DNA of 64,000 nt from Treponema sp. (GTDB taxonomy: Bacteria; Spirochaetota; Spirochaetia; Treponematales; Treponemataceae). Under the pieces are notes generated by a model. It searched no databases and was not told the DNA's origin. It worked only from the letters and a program-made list of their open reading frames with translations. How positions within the stretch are numbered: position 1 is the stretch's first letter; each line of letters opens with the position of its first letter. Of this stretch, positions 1 through 8,495 are shown in pieces. A program made the position numbers and the translations under genes. Location: contig JAEESN010000002.1 in the NCBI GenBank assembly GCA_016286365.1, positions 186,001-250,000 of the forward strand. Reading direction: 5' to 3'.

Positions 1-999
1 TACGTCAAACTTGTTTCCGTCGTAGTAGTACTGAGCCATCAAAGCAATTTCAGGATTTTTCCAGTAGTAAGAACCACCAACTGTAAACTTAAAGATGTTT
101 GATTTATCGCCCCAGTTGTTATTTTCAGCCCATTCACGGTCGCTTCCGTATGCATAAAGAAGTTCAGAGAAGACATTAACGTTTCCGATGTTTCCGCTTG
201 TTGTAAACATCATTTTTGGAGCATGATTGAGTTTGTAAATTCCACCAACACCAAATTCCCATGTGTTGATTACAAATTCATATTTTGCCGCAAGGGATGT
301 GTATTTTAAGGCAGTTGAAAATTCCATGCTGCTCACTGATTCAGAATCCGGTACCACATAAAGCCATAAAACATTCTGTGTACCAGGGAAGAGAATCTGT
401 GCCCTTAAGTTTAAGCATCCGTTTACGTCTTCGTTTGCGTTTTCCGGGTCGATTGATGAAGTATTGATTAAGTCAGAAACAGGGCTGTAAAAATATCCTG
501 TTCCCCATTTTACAGTGTGAATACCGAATCTGAAGAATGCTACGTCGTTGATTGAAAAATCAGTAAAGAGCTCTTTTACGCTGAAGTAATCTGCGATTGT
601 TGTTTCTACGGTTGCCGGAGAAGTAAGTTTACTCATCGCATTAGATTTGAACGGATAGTCAAAACCAAACTTTGTATAAATTCTGAGTGTCTGGCTTGGG
701 CGGGCGTCAAAAAAGAGTGTTGCACCAAGGCGTGGAGTGAGTTTTGATTCATCAAGATAATCAGAAAAGCCTTTTCCCGATTTGTCGTAGATGATTGTAG
801 AAGTTTCAAGTTCAGCTTTAAGCGAACCGCCGACTCTTACAGAACCGTCTTCGAATAAAATTCCTCTTGCAAGGTCGCTTTTAGCAGAAACATCATCCTG
901 GTAGTCAACGCCGTCACCAAAGAAGAGGTCATCATCATCTGCAAATGCGGCTGTTGTGAAAAATGCTAAAGCTAAAAAAATTAAAGCAGTCTTTTTCAT
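1..999 (-). CDS. Exported, probable outer-membrane beta-barrel protein (C-terminus outside window)
   Basis: The frame is open from an ATG at 999 to the window edge, so at least 333 residues are visible and the C-terminus is missing. The first ~21 residues form a signal peptide (MKK, hydrophobic core, AAFA end), followed by an acidic run (DDDD). The rest alternates aromatic and polar residues with many Gly/Tyr/Phe (for example FRFGIHTVKWGTGYFYSP), as in outer-membrane barrels. It starts 8 bp after the LolA-like gene and is the last visible gene of that operon, which suggests it receives or works with the cargo of the Lol-like system. No family name is claimed; the barrel assignment is inferred from composition and context. 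Confidence 0.7.
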   Translation of the reverse strand, partial: MKKTALIFLALAFFTTAAFADDDDLFFGDGVDYQDDVSAKSDLARGILFEDGSVRVGGSLKAELETSTIIYDKSGKGFSDYLDESKLTPRLGATLFFDARPSQTLRIYTKFGFDYPFKSNAMSKLTSPATVETTIADYFSVKELFTDFSINDVAFFRFGIHTVKWGTGYFYSPVSDLINTSSIDPENANEDVNGCLNLRAQILFPGTQNVLWLYVVPDSESVSSMEFSTALKYTSLAAKYEFVINTWEFGVGGIYKLNHAPKMMFTTSGNIGNVNVFSELLYAYGSDREWAENNNWGDKSNIFKFTVGGSYYWKNPEIALMAQYYYDGNKFDV

Positions 1000-1007
1000 A
1001 CGTTCTC

Positions 1008-1772
1008 CTAGTTGATGCTGTCGAGATATGCTTTTGTAAATACTTTATTAGGAAGCTTGTCGAATGTAAGGTCAGAAACAACCTGAGTTGTCTGTTCGCC
1101 CTTGTTCAATTCGTCGCGGATAATAAGCTGTACGGCAACCCAACCAGCAGGAACCTTTGAGTATTTTGGAATAAGGATCGTACGCATGAGTCTTCCTGAG
1201 CCAGAAAAATCTTCTTCTTTTAACATACGTGGATCTTTAGTTGTGATGTAGAATGTTGTCTTTTCGTAAGAAGGAGCATTTGTTGTAGCCTGAAGAGAGA
1301 TGATATAAACATCATACTGTCCGAGCTTTCCTGTTTTGAACTCTGTTACCTTGTAGTTGTCGCGCCAGTGAGTTTCGCTTTGATTAACGTCATCAATCTT
1401 TACGTCTGAATCACCAAGAGCTTCTTTTAAAGTTGTGTGAGTCATTTTACGGCTGATTGGATCATAGGACCAGAGGTTATCACCTTCGCGAAGATATCCG
1501 TTTCCTTTATCTGCTTCCGGTGCAAGCTGTACGATTGTCATTTTTTCTTCGTCAGGGCGTTCAAAAATCTTATATTTAAGACTTTCCTTTGGTTTACCCG
1601 GTTTTTCGATGAGTAAAGAAATTGTAGCAGAATAATCACCATGATATGCAAGGTTTTTATCTGTAGCTTCAAGAATTTTAAATGCCTTATCAGTATCATC
1701 TTTGCTTACCTGAGCAAAAACACTCGCAGTACATAAAATAAGTGCTGTGAATAAAGTAATTAATTTTTTCAT
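1008..1772 (-). CDS. LolA-like outer-membrane lipoprotein-sorting protein
   Basis: A 254-residue periplasmic protein with an N-terminal signal peptide (cleavage after the VFA at ~20). The middle carries the LolA-like pattern KGNGYLREGDNLWSYDP near residues 90-106 followed by the DSDVKIDDV region, typical of the family annotated as outer membrane lipoprotein-sorting protein. Such proteins are thought to shuttle a lipid or acylated cargo across the periplasm inside a half-open barrel. It lies between the second permease (24 bp gap) and the outer-membrane-type gene (8 bp gap), so it is probably the periplasmic carrier of this exporter. It belongs to the broad LolA_like group rather than classical enteric LolA; the cargo is unknown. 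Confidence 0.85.
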   Translation of the reverse strand: MKKLITLFTALILCTASVFAQVSKDDTDKAFKILEATDKNLAYHGDYSATISLLIEKPGKPKESLKYKIFERPDEEKMTIVQLAPEADKGNGYLREGDNLWSYDPISRKMTHTTLKEALGDSDVKIDDVNQSETHWRDNYKVTEFKTGKLGQYDVYIISLQATTNAPSYEKTTFYITTKDPRMLKEEDFSGSGRLMRTILIPKYSKVPAGWVAVQLIIRDELNKGEQTTQVVSDLTFDKLPNKVFTKAYLDSIN

Positions 1773-1796
1773 AAGTAAATCTCCTATAAGTAAGTT

Positions 1797-3134
1797 TTAT
1801 TTTACAGTCGAAAGTGCTTCGGCCGGACTCATTTTTGAAGCCTTTGATGCAACTCTTAGTACAGAAAGTCTTGTAAGTAAGATTAAAAGTGCATACTGAA
1901 GAATGATTGAGAATACAGAAACCTTGAAAGTAAAATGATTTTTGTAGAGGAAGAAAGAAAGAATTTCACTTTCAATCGTGATTTGTGAAACAGAATAACC
2001 AATGAAGAATGCCATAAGCATTCCAACAACAGCACCAATCAGACAGAGCAGGGTAGCTTCGTTTTTGAAGATGCGTTTTACATATTTTCTTTCTGTTCCA
2101 AGTGCCCTCATCGTTCCGATTTCTTTGATTCTTTCATACAAAACCATTTTGTAAGTATTTGCAATACCAACCATAACAATTAAAAGAATAACTAAGAGGA
2201 TAGTGAGGGTAATTGCGTGTACATAGAAGAACACATACGAAAGGAATGGAAGTTCATCGTAAATAGTTTCTATAGCGTATTTGATTCCATCCCACTGGAT
2301 TTCTTCCGGAGTAAGCTGTTTTTCGATTCCTTTTCCAATATTGGCAGGATTTGTTTCTACGGCAAGAGCTCTTTCTGTTACAGGGTTTCCGTCTTTTCTG
2401 ATTTCTTCTTCAATAAATTGGGCAAGTTTATACTGATCATTTTTATTTTCAAGATAAACTGTAAATGTAGTATAGCCACCTTCTGGAAGTTCAATCACTC
2501 TGTTCAGATCTTCGATGTTTGTATAGGCCATCAAAGTACTTAAAAAAGAATTTCCTTTATAGATACCGCGGACTATAAAATCCTCAACTGTATTCTGACC
2601 ATAAATTGTTGTTGTCTTAAAGATGATTGTATCGTTTATGTGGACGTTGAGTGCTTCTGCAGTTTTATCTGTGAGTATGATACTGTTTGGAAGAGTAAAT
2701 TCATCTTTGTTTCCTTCGATAATCTGTAAAGCATCAATAAGGTTTTTATCTGTTAAATCACGTCCGTAAACTACAGCATTGGAAGTATTACCTTCGAAAA
2801 TCATTGTTGCAGAGGTATTAGAATAATGATTTAAGTAACTGTATTTGATTTTACTTTTATCTACAATCTGCTGAAGGTATCCTTTGTCTTCCATAACGTT
2901 GATAAGAGAAGAATTTTTCTGTCCTGCTTCTGGAGGAAGTTTTTTCAATCCCTGTATTAAAACAGTACCACCAAACAATTGGGTAAACTGATTTTCAAAG
3001 TTAGAAACAACTCCCGAAACAAAGGTATCGAAAAGTGTAACAATCATAAATCCAAAGGCTATAGCAATGGCTAAAGTAGCGCTTCTTCTTTTTTGACGGG
3101 TAAGATTTTTAAGTGAAAGTTTTAATGTTTTCAT
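1797..3134 (-). CDS. FtsX/LolC-E-type ABC transporter permease, second subunit
   Basis: A 445-residue inner-membrane permease with one N-terminal membrane segment (~20-42), a large periplasmic domain (~45-300) and three C-terminal membrane segments. The coupling region ERIKEIGTMRALGTERKY after the second segment is the FtsX-family signature that contacts the ATPase. It begins 1 bp after the previous permease stops, so the two are translationally coupled and probably form a LolC/LolE-like heterodimer energised by the ATPase encoded at 4690-5526. Family members extract lipoproteins or other hydrophobic substrates from the outer face of the inner membrane. MacB-like export is the alternative; the LolA-like neighbour favours lipoprotein or lipid trafficking. 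Confidence 0.85.
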   Translation of the reverse strand: MKTLKLSLKNLTRQKRRSATLAIAIAFGFMIVTLFDTFVSGVVSNFENQFTQLFGGTVLIQGLKKLPPEAGQKNSSLINVMEDKGYLQQIVDKSKIKYSYLNHYSNTSATMIFEGNTSNAVVYGRDLTDKNLIDALQIIEGNKDEFTLPNSIILTDKTAEALNVHINDTIIFKTTTIYGQNTVEDFIVRGIYKGNSFLSTLMAYTNIEDLNRVIELPEGGYTTFTVYLENKNDQYKLAQFIEEEIRKDGNPVTERALAVETNPANIGKGIEKQLTPEEIQWDGIKYAIETIYDELPFLSYVFFYVHAITLTILLVILLIVMVGIANTYKMVLYERIKEIGTMRALGTERKYVKRIFKNEATLLCLIGAVVGMLMAFFIGYSVSQITIESEILSFFLYKNHFTFKVSVFSIILQYALLILLTRLSVLRVASKASKMSPAEALSTVK

Positions 3135-3135
3135 G

Positions 3136-4668
3136 TTATTCTCCGCTTGCTAAAGCTTTTGCCGGTGTAATCTTAAGTGCAGATTTTACAGGGTAAAGAG
3201 CGCTTAAAATACTTCCGATTAAGGCAATTATTACTGTGATTAAAATAATTGGTAATGTAGGGCTGAAGCTTAATAAACCGCCGCCAAGAATCATCTTTGC
3301 AATGCTGTTTTCAACTTCTATTTTTAATGCATTGAAGATGCCCATTCCGATGAATGAAACAATTATTCCAATAACGCTTGAAACAACGGAAATGATTAAT
3401 GCTTCGGAGAAGAATAAACCGCGTACAAAGTTTTTAGTAGAACCGATGGCGCGCATTGTACCAATTTCGCGTGTTCTTTCGAATACACTTACAACCATTG
3501 TGTTCATAATGATGATGAATACAACAACCGCAAGAACTGCAATCAGAATATTAAATATAAGACCAATTCCTGCAACAGAACCTGTATAAGAGTATGCAGC
3601 CTGTTCCCAGTCCATAACCTGAACTTCAAGGCCGGCATCTTTATAAGCTTGCTGTAATTCTTTTATAAGTTCCGGTGTTTTTGAAGGTTTTTCTGCACGT
3701 GCAATCAGGAAGTTCCATGCTCCGCTGTCTGTCTGATTTAATTTATCTCTTAAAGATGTGTCTCCAAGAATGTTATCAAAATCAACTTTAGAAGAAGAGA
3801 GAATATCTGAGCTTAAATCTTCATCAAAGAGGGTGTCGTCTCCGCCAAACAATTCATCTTCTGTGAGTGATGAAAGTGAAAGATCAACTGAATCAGGAAT
3901 ATCTTCCATGCTTAAAGCATAAGTTAATCTTGCAAAAGCTCTTGCTAAATCAGGACTACAGTAAATAATCTGGAACATAGCAGAGTGTTCATTTGCAGGT
4001 TTAAATATACCGCAGATGGTTGCTTCCCTAAGAGTTGTAAAATCTGTACCGGCTAAGAAAACTTTATCTCCTACATGAAGATCACGTTCGTAAAACTTTT
4101 CGTAAGCATTTTTAACGCGAGTATCAATAAGAATTTCTGTTGAATTCGGAGCCGGATAAGTTCCTTCTATAAAAACAACTTCTGTAAGTGTGTCCCAGTA
4201 ATTATCTCCGCCTGAAAATAAAAGTGAAACAGGATAATCCATTAAAGAGACATCATCTTTTTCTATGAACTTGGACATATCTGCTTCGTTATTTTCGTTG
4301 TATTCCATTACAAGAACCTGCGCAGAAATAAGTTTTGTTGTGCTTTTAAGTCCTTCCTGATTTTTAAGAACAGCTTCTGCCTTTTCTGCATCGGGAAGAG
4401 CAGGAAGAGCTGGAACTCCGTTTGAAATATCCATTGTATTTACACCAAAAATGTCAATGACGGCATTTTTTGGGTTTACCGGGGCAACTACGATATCGGC
4501 TGTGTAATTTGCCCTAAAATCTTTTTCGAGACCTTTATTTATTGCTTCAAGAAACGAATTTCCGGCAATAACGATTGCAATTCCAAAGATAAGGAACATA
4601 CAAAGGATTATTGTTTTTGACTTATGTTCTCGAAGGTTTCTGAAGGCCAGTTTAATTATATCTTTCAT
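3136..4668 (-). CDS. FtsX/LolC-E-type ABC transporter permease, first subunit
   Basis: A 510-residue permease with the same plan as its partner: membrane segment at ~18-40, large periplasmic domain to ~365 and a C-terminal three-segment FtsX domain. The signature ERTREIGTMRAIGSTKNF follows the second membrane segment. The periplasmic domain contains an acidic, low-complexity stretch (~265-300, rich in D/S/L) that the partner lacks. It lies 21 bp after the ATPase gene and 1 bp before the second permease, consistent with one operon. The two permeases differ throughout their periplasmic domains, which supports a heterodimer of LolC/LolE type rather than a recent duplication. Confidence 0.85.
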   Translation of the reverse strand: MKDIIKLAFRNLREHKSKTIILCMFLIFGIAIVIAGNSFLEAINKGLEKDFRANYTADIVVAPVNPKNAVIDIFGVNTMDISNGVPALPALPDAEKAEAVLKNQEGLKSTTKLISAQVLVMEYNENNEADMSKFIEKDDVSLMDYPVSLLFSGGDNYWDTLTEVVFIEGTYPAPNSTEILIDTRVKNAYEKFYERDLHVGDKVFLAGTDFTTLREATICGIFKPANEHSAMFQIIYCSPDLARAFARLTYALSMEDIPDSVDLSLSSLTEDELFGGDDTLFDEDLSSDILSSSKVDFDNILGDTSLRDKLNQTDSGAWNFLIARAEKPSKTPELIKELQQAYKDAGLEVQVMDWEQAAYSYTGSVAGIGLIFNILIAVLAVVVFIIIMNTMVVSVFERTREIGTMRAIGSTKNFVRGLFFSEALIISVVSSVIGIIVSFIGMGIFNALKIEVENSIAKMILGGGLLSFSPTLPIILITVIIALIGSILSALYPVKSALKITPAKALASGE

Positions 4669-4689
4669 AGCTTAAGTCTTCCTTTGTAG

Positions 4690-5526
4690 TTAAATCTTAT
4701 ATGTATCGTTTCCTACTTTGTGTTCATCCTGAGTAACACTTCCGTCAAGAAGGTGGATAACGTGATTACACATATCAACAATTCTTGAATCGTGTGTAGA
4801 GAACAGGAATGTAGTCTGAAGTTCAGGGTCGCGGTTTAAATCCTTCATAAGAGAAAGAATCTGTGCTGAGTTTTTAGAGTCGAGGTTTGCAGTAGGTTCA
4901 TCGGCAAGAATCAAAGGTGCTTTTGTAACAAGGGCACGTGCAATTGCAACACGCTGTCTCTGTCCGCCAGAAAGTTCAGTTGCCTTGTGATTTTTCCATT
5001 CTGTAAGACCAACCTTTTCGATTAAGAAATCAACCCATTCTTTTTTCTGTTTTGCAGTGAAATCATCTACAGGGCTGTGTGATGCAGGATTATTTGATTT
5101 AAGAAGAAGAGGGAATTCGATATTTTCGTAAACATTTAAAACCGGAATAAGGTTGAATGTCTGGAAGATAAATCCAAGCTGAGATCTTCTTAAGGCAGTG
5201 ATTTTTTTATCGAGTCTTTTTGGAATTGTAGTGCGGCGTTTTTTTCCTTTCTGTGGAGTAGAAGCCCAGCGGCTGTTATCAATTTCTACTCGTTCAAGAT
5301 TAAAACCTTTATAAACATTAATTCCACCAATATCAATTGTTCCAGATGAAGGAAGGTCAATTAATCCAATCATATTAAGGAGTGTGGATTTACCAGAACC
5401 ACTAGGGCCCGAGATAGCAGCAAATTCTCCTTTTTCAATTCTGAATGAAACACCTTTTACTGCTTCAACTTTTTCTTTTCCCATAGGGTACACTTTATGA
5501 ACATTATTTAAAGTAACAACAGACAC
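4690..5526 (-). CDS. LolD-type ABC transporter ATP-binding protein
   Basis: A 278-residue ATPase of the LolD/MacB group with Walker A GPSGSGKS (40-47), Q-loop region FIFQTFNL (119-126), signature LSGGQ (185-189), Walker B LILADEP (205-211) and H-loop STHD (243-246). The start is a GTG at 5526 with a strong AAGGAGG 6 nt upstream. The protein is ~45 residues longer than usual LolD because of an insert at ~72-108 (basic, KGKKRRTT) between the strand after Walker A and the Q-loop, plus a smaller insert at ~143-160. It is the first gene of the operon and energises the two downstream permeases. Confidence 0.88.
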   Translation of the reverse strand: MSVVTLNNVHKVYPMGKEKVEAVKGVSFRIEKGEFAAISGPSGSGKSTLLNMIGLIDLPSSGTIDIGGINVYKGFNLERVEIDNSRWASTPQKGKKRRTTIPKRLDKKITALRRSQLGFIFQTFNLIPVLNVYENIEFPLLLKSNNPASHSPVDDFTAKQKKEWVDFLIEKVGLTEWKNHKATELSGGQRQRVAIARALVTKAPLILADEPTANLDSKNSAQILSLMKDLNRDPELQTTFLFSTHDSRIVDMCNHVIHLLDGSVTQDEHKVGNDTYKI

Positions 5527-5689
5527 GTTGATCCTCCTTAGTAATATATATAGTTAAAAATATACCGAATTTACAGTTAAAAGGGAAACCTTTGGGGAAT
5601 AAGAAAGTTCTTATTTTAAAAATGGGGATTTTGTGTATAAAATCAGTCAATTTGTGTAAAAGAGAAAATCCCGTAGGGGTATAAGTTGA
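5527..5689 (-). promoter_or_regulatory. Leader/promoter region of the Lol-like operon with several dyads
   Basis: This 163-bp gap lies between the end of rpoN and the GTG of the LolD gene. Directly visible are an AAGGAGG ribosome binding site at the LolD end, a perfect dyad AATAAGAA-AG-TTCTTATT at 5598-5615, an AAAGG-GAAA-CCTTT hairpin just before it, and distant 8-base arms GGGATTTT/AAAATCCC (about 5625-5672) that flank two near-copies of TTGTGTA. No convincing -35/-10 pair was found. The dyads may be operators or leader structure; their function is inference. Confidence 0.35.
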
Positions 5690-7111
5690 TTATCTTTTAT
5701 ATGAATTACCGATTCCAAGCTGACTGCGGTATTTTGCAACTGTGCGGCGCGAAATGTTTATGCCTTTTTGATTAAGGTACTTTGTGAGTTTTAAATCCGA
5801 TGTGTTCTGGTTTTCAGGAGTTTCCAGGTAGGATGCCATAATGGTTTTTATTTTTTCTGCAGAAGTTTTTTTACCGCCTGTGGAGGTGATTCCCGAAGAG
5901 AAAAAATAGTTTGCAGGGAAAGTACCCCACTGTGTCTGAATGTATTTACTGTTTTTCTTTGACGAAAAGCGCGAAACTGTAGAAGGATGGACGTTTATCT
6001 GGCCTGCGAGCTGCCTTCTTGTAAAAGGCTGAATGTTTCCGGGGCCCTTGGAAAAAAATGGCAGCTGATTTTTTACGATTGAACATCCCTGGAGGACAAT
6101 AGAATTTTCGCGGAACTGTAATTCCCAGAGGAAATCGCGTGCTTTGTTTAAAAGCTTTTTATTTGTAAAGCTTCCGCTGTAAAGACGGACTTCGGGGAGA
6201 ATGCCGGAAGCATATTTTACCTGAAAGTATTCTTTATCGGAGTATTTAATTTTCCCGGTCGAAAAATCATCTTCTAAAATTGCACCGTTCATTTTTTCTA
6301 TTTTTAAAACTACATCTGCCTGTTCTTCTTGAATGCTCTGATTATCCCATCCAAAATCTCCTGCCGGATGAGGGTTTAAGGTCCTTATGTAGCGGAGGGT
6401 GTTTTCAACAGAGTCCGGGGTTACATCACCTGTTTCTATAGGAAGCTCTTCTGCAAAAGCCTTGGATTTATACTGCCTGATATAATCATTTATATTTTTT
6501 ACAATCTCCTGTGTGGAATCAGCTTCTAGAAGCTCCAGGTGTCCGTCCAAAATAAAAAGCGTGAGATTGTCGGCATCACCTTTAATCTGTGCCTGGATTT
6601 TAAGGCTTTCGAAAACATCTTTACAGCAGGTTCCCGGTGGGTCTAAGTGCTGAACGGCAGAAAGGCATTTTTCCAGGAAATGTTCGTTCTGATTTGGCTT
6701 TGAAGGATCAAGAAAGCTTTTTGGCGCGAGCATGGAATTATAAAAGCCGTCTTTATCGAGGTTGTAAATCAGTTTTTTGCAGAGGGTAAATTCATCCTTT
6801 GTAAGATTTAAAAATTTTAACTGCTCAAAAAGATGATGCTGTAACGTTTCCGAAGAATCCGACACATTTTCTAAAAGCTTCTGATAGTCATCCGAATCTA
6901 ATGTGGAATTTTTATTCTGCGGGAGTGAGGTTTTAAGAGGATCTTTTACGATTTCTAAGGCCGGGTTTTCCTGAACAGTATTTAAAATCACATCGCGGAG
7001 GTCTTTGGAAGACATGGCAAGAAAATTGATTGCCTGAATCTGCTTTTGCGAGAGGTGCTGCTCCTGTCTTTGTTCACCGGTTTGTTTTAGAAACGGTTTT
7101 ATTTCATCCAT
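5690..7111 (-). CDS. rpoN: RNA polymerase sigma-54 factor
   Basis: A 473-residue sigma-54. The N-terminus has the Gln/Leu-rich activator-binding region (LKQTGEQRQEQHLSQKQIQ, then LSQ/DLRD), the middle is the core-binding domain, a helix-turn-helix lies around FTRRQLAGQINVHPSTVSRF, and the C-terminus carries the RpoN box SRRTVAKYR (454-462) that reads the -24 element. Sigma-54 directs transcription from -24/-12 promoters and needs an AAA+ activator; none is encoded here. It is divergent from the DUF1015 gene with only 20 bp between start codons, so the two promoters must overlap coding sequence. Length and domains are complete. Confidence 0.95.
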   Translation of the reverse strand: MDEIKPFLKQTGEQRQEQHLSQKQIQAINFLAMSSKDLRDVILNTVQENPALEIVKDPLKTSLPQNKNSTLDSDDYQKLLENVSDSSETLQHHLFEQLKFLNLTKDEFTLCKKLIYNLDKDGFYNSMLAPKSFLDPSKPNQNEHFLEKCLSAVQHLDPPGTCCKDVFESLKIQAQIKGDADNLTLFILDGHLELLEADSTQEIVKNINDYIRQYKSKAFAEELPIETGDVTPDSVENTLRYIRTLNPHPAGDFGWDNQSIQEEQADVVLKIEKMNGAILEDDFSTGKIKYSDKEYFQVKYASGILPEVRLYSGSFTNKKLLNKARDFLWELQFRENSIVLQGCSIVKNQLPFFSKGPGNIQPFTRRQLAGQINVHPSTVSRFSSKKNSKYIQTQWGTFPANYFFSSGITSTGGKKTSAEKIKTIMASYLETPENQNTSDLKLTKYLNQKGINISRRTVAKYRSQLGIGNSYKR

Positions 7112-7119
7112 TTTTTTAG

Positions 7120-7131
7120 TATAATCAAAAT
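7120..7131 (+). promoter_or_regulatory. -10 box abutting a start codon (leaderless promoter)
   Basis: A perfect TATAAT at 7120-7125 is followed by 6 nt and then the ATG at 7132, with no purine-rich ribosome binding site. Transcription would start at or next to the A of the ATG. No good -35 is visible. Confidence 0.5.
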
Positions 7132-8454
7132 ATGAAAAACATTGAAGAATTTGGAATCAGAGTACCAGAAATTTTATTACCACAGGATATGGATATTTCG
7201 TCGTGGTCAGTTATTGCCTGCGATCAGTATACACAGGATAAGGACTATTGGAAAAAAGCAGAAGAAAGCACAAAGGGAAGACCTTCCACTTTAAATCTTA
7301 TTCTCCCCGAAGTTTATTTAAACTCGCCTGATAAAAAAGAAAGAATCGAAAAAATCAGAAAGACTATGTCTTCTTATATAAATGACGGAGTTTTTGCATC
7401 TCCTAAAAAAGCTTTTGTCTATGTTGAACGAACAACTGCTTTTGGAAGAACACGCAAAGGTCTTGTTGCCCAGATAGATCTTGAAACTTATGAATGGAAA
7501 CCTTTTTCCAAGGCAAACATCCGTGCTACAGAAGCAACAATCGTAGACCGCATTCCTCCAAGAAAAGAAATCAGAAAGGGTGCACCACTCGAGCTTCCTC
7601 ACATCATGCTTCTGGTAAACGATAAAGAACGCCTTTTAATAGAAGAAACAGGAAATCTTGTTAAGGGAAAAACTCCTTTGTACCAGGGTGCACTCATGTG
7701 TAATGGTGGAAGCATTAAGGGCTGGGCTGTTGAATCTGAAGACGAAATCAAGGCTGTAGCCGGTGCAGTAAATAAGATTGCAGAAAAAAATACGGCAGCC
7801 GACGGATCTGTCTTTTTGTTTGCGGTTGGGGATGGAAACCATTCTCTAGCTACAGCCAAGGCCGTGTGGGATGAATATAAAACTGAGCTTGTAGAGAAGG
7901 GGGCGGGCGAGAAGGAGCTGGTAGAGTGTCCTGTACGCTATGCTTTAATAGAGATTGTAAATATTTATGATGAAGGTTTAACTTTTGAGCCGATTCACCG
8001 CGTAATCTTTAATATAAGAGCAAGAGATTTGATTAAGTTCCTTGGAGAAAAACTTGGCGGAACGGTACAGGAAGTTTCTTCTAAGGATGAACTTGAAGCA
8101 TGTGTAAAAAAATCATGGGCTGATTTTGGTTTTTCTTTTATGGAAGGCGGAAATCAGAAATACGTGCTTTTAAAAACTGATATTAAGGAACTGGCGGTTG
8201 CAAGACTTCAGCCGGTAATCGATGAATTCCTTAAAGATAAAGCCGGAAGCGAAATTGATTATATCCATGGAAGCGACGAAGTATTAAAGCTTGGTTCTAA
8301 GGAAAATGCTACAGGCGTTCTTCTTCCACCGATTGCAAAAGACAGCTTCTTTGAAACAATAAACAGCCGCGGACCTCTTCCAAGAAAGAGTTTTTCTATG
8401 GGCGAAGCGGACGAAAAGAGATTCTATCTTGAATGCAGAAGGTTGTTTCAGTAG
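7132..8454 (+). CDS. DUF1015 family protein
   Basis: A 440-residue cytoplasmic protein of the DUF1015 family, recognised from the N-terminal RVPEILLPQDMDISSWSVIA, the VYVERTT segment and the VGDGNHSLATAKAVWDE motif (~230-247) that is the most conserved block of the family. Its biochemical role is not established. There is no signal peptide or membrane segment. It is divergent from rpoN, and its start codon sits 6 nt after a TATAAT box without a ribosome binding site, which suggests leaderless translation. The debranching enzyme gene follows after 41 bp. Confidence 0.85.
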   Translation: MKNIEEFGIRVPEILLPQDMDISSWSVIACDQYTQDKDYWKKAEESTKGRPSTLNLILPEVYLNSPDKKERIEKIRKTMSSYINDGVFASPKKAFVYVERTTAFGRTRKGLVAQIDLETYEWKPFSKANIRATEATIVDRIPPRKEIRKGAPLELPHIMLLVNDKERLLIEETGNLVKGKTPLYQGALMCNGGSIKGWAVESEDEIKAVAGAVNKIAEKNTAADGSVFLFAVGDGNHSLATAKAVWDEYKTELVEKGAGEKELVECPVRYALIEIVNIYDEGLTFEPIHRVIFNIRARDLIKFLGEKLGGTVQEVSSKDELEACVKKSWADFGFSFMEGGNQKYVLLKTDIKELAVARLQPVIDEFLKDKAGSEIDYIHGSDEVLKLGSKENATGVLLPPIAKDSFFETINSRGPLPRKSFSMGEADEKRFYLECRRLFQ

Positions 8455-8495
8455 TATTTTCTAGGGTTTAAATAAGGTTTTAGTCGGGCAGAAAA

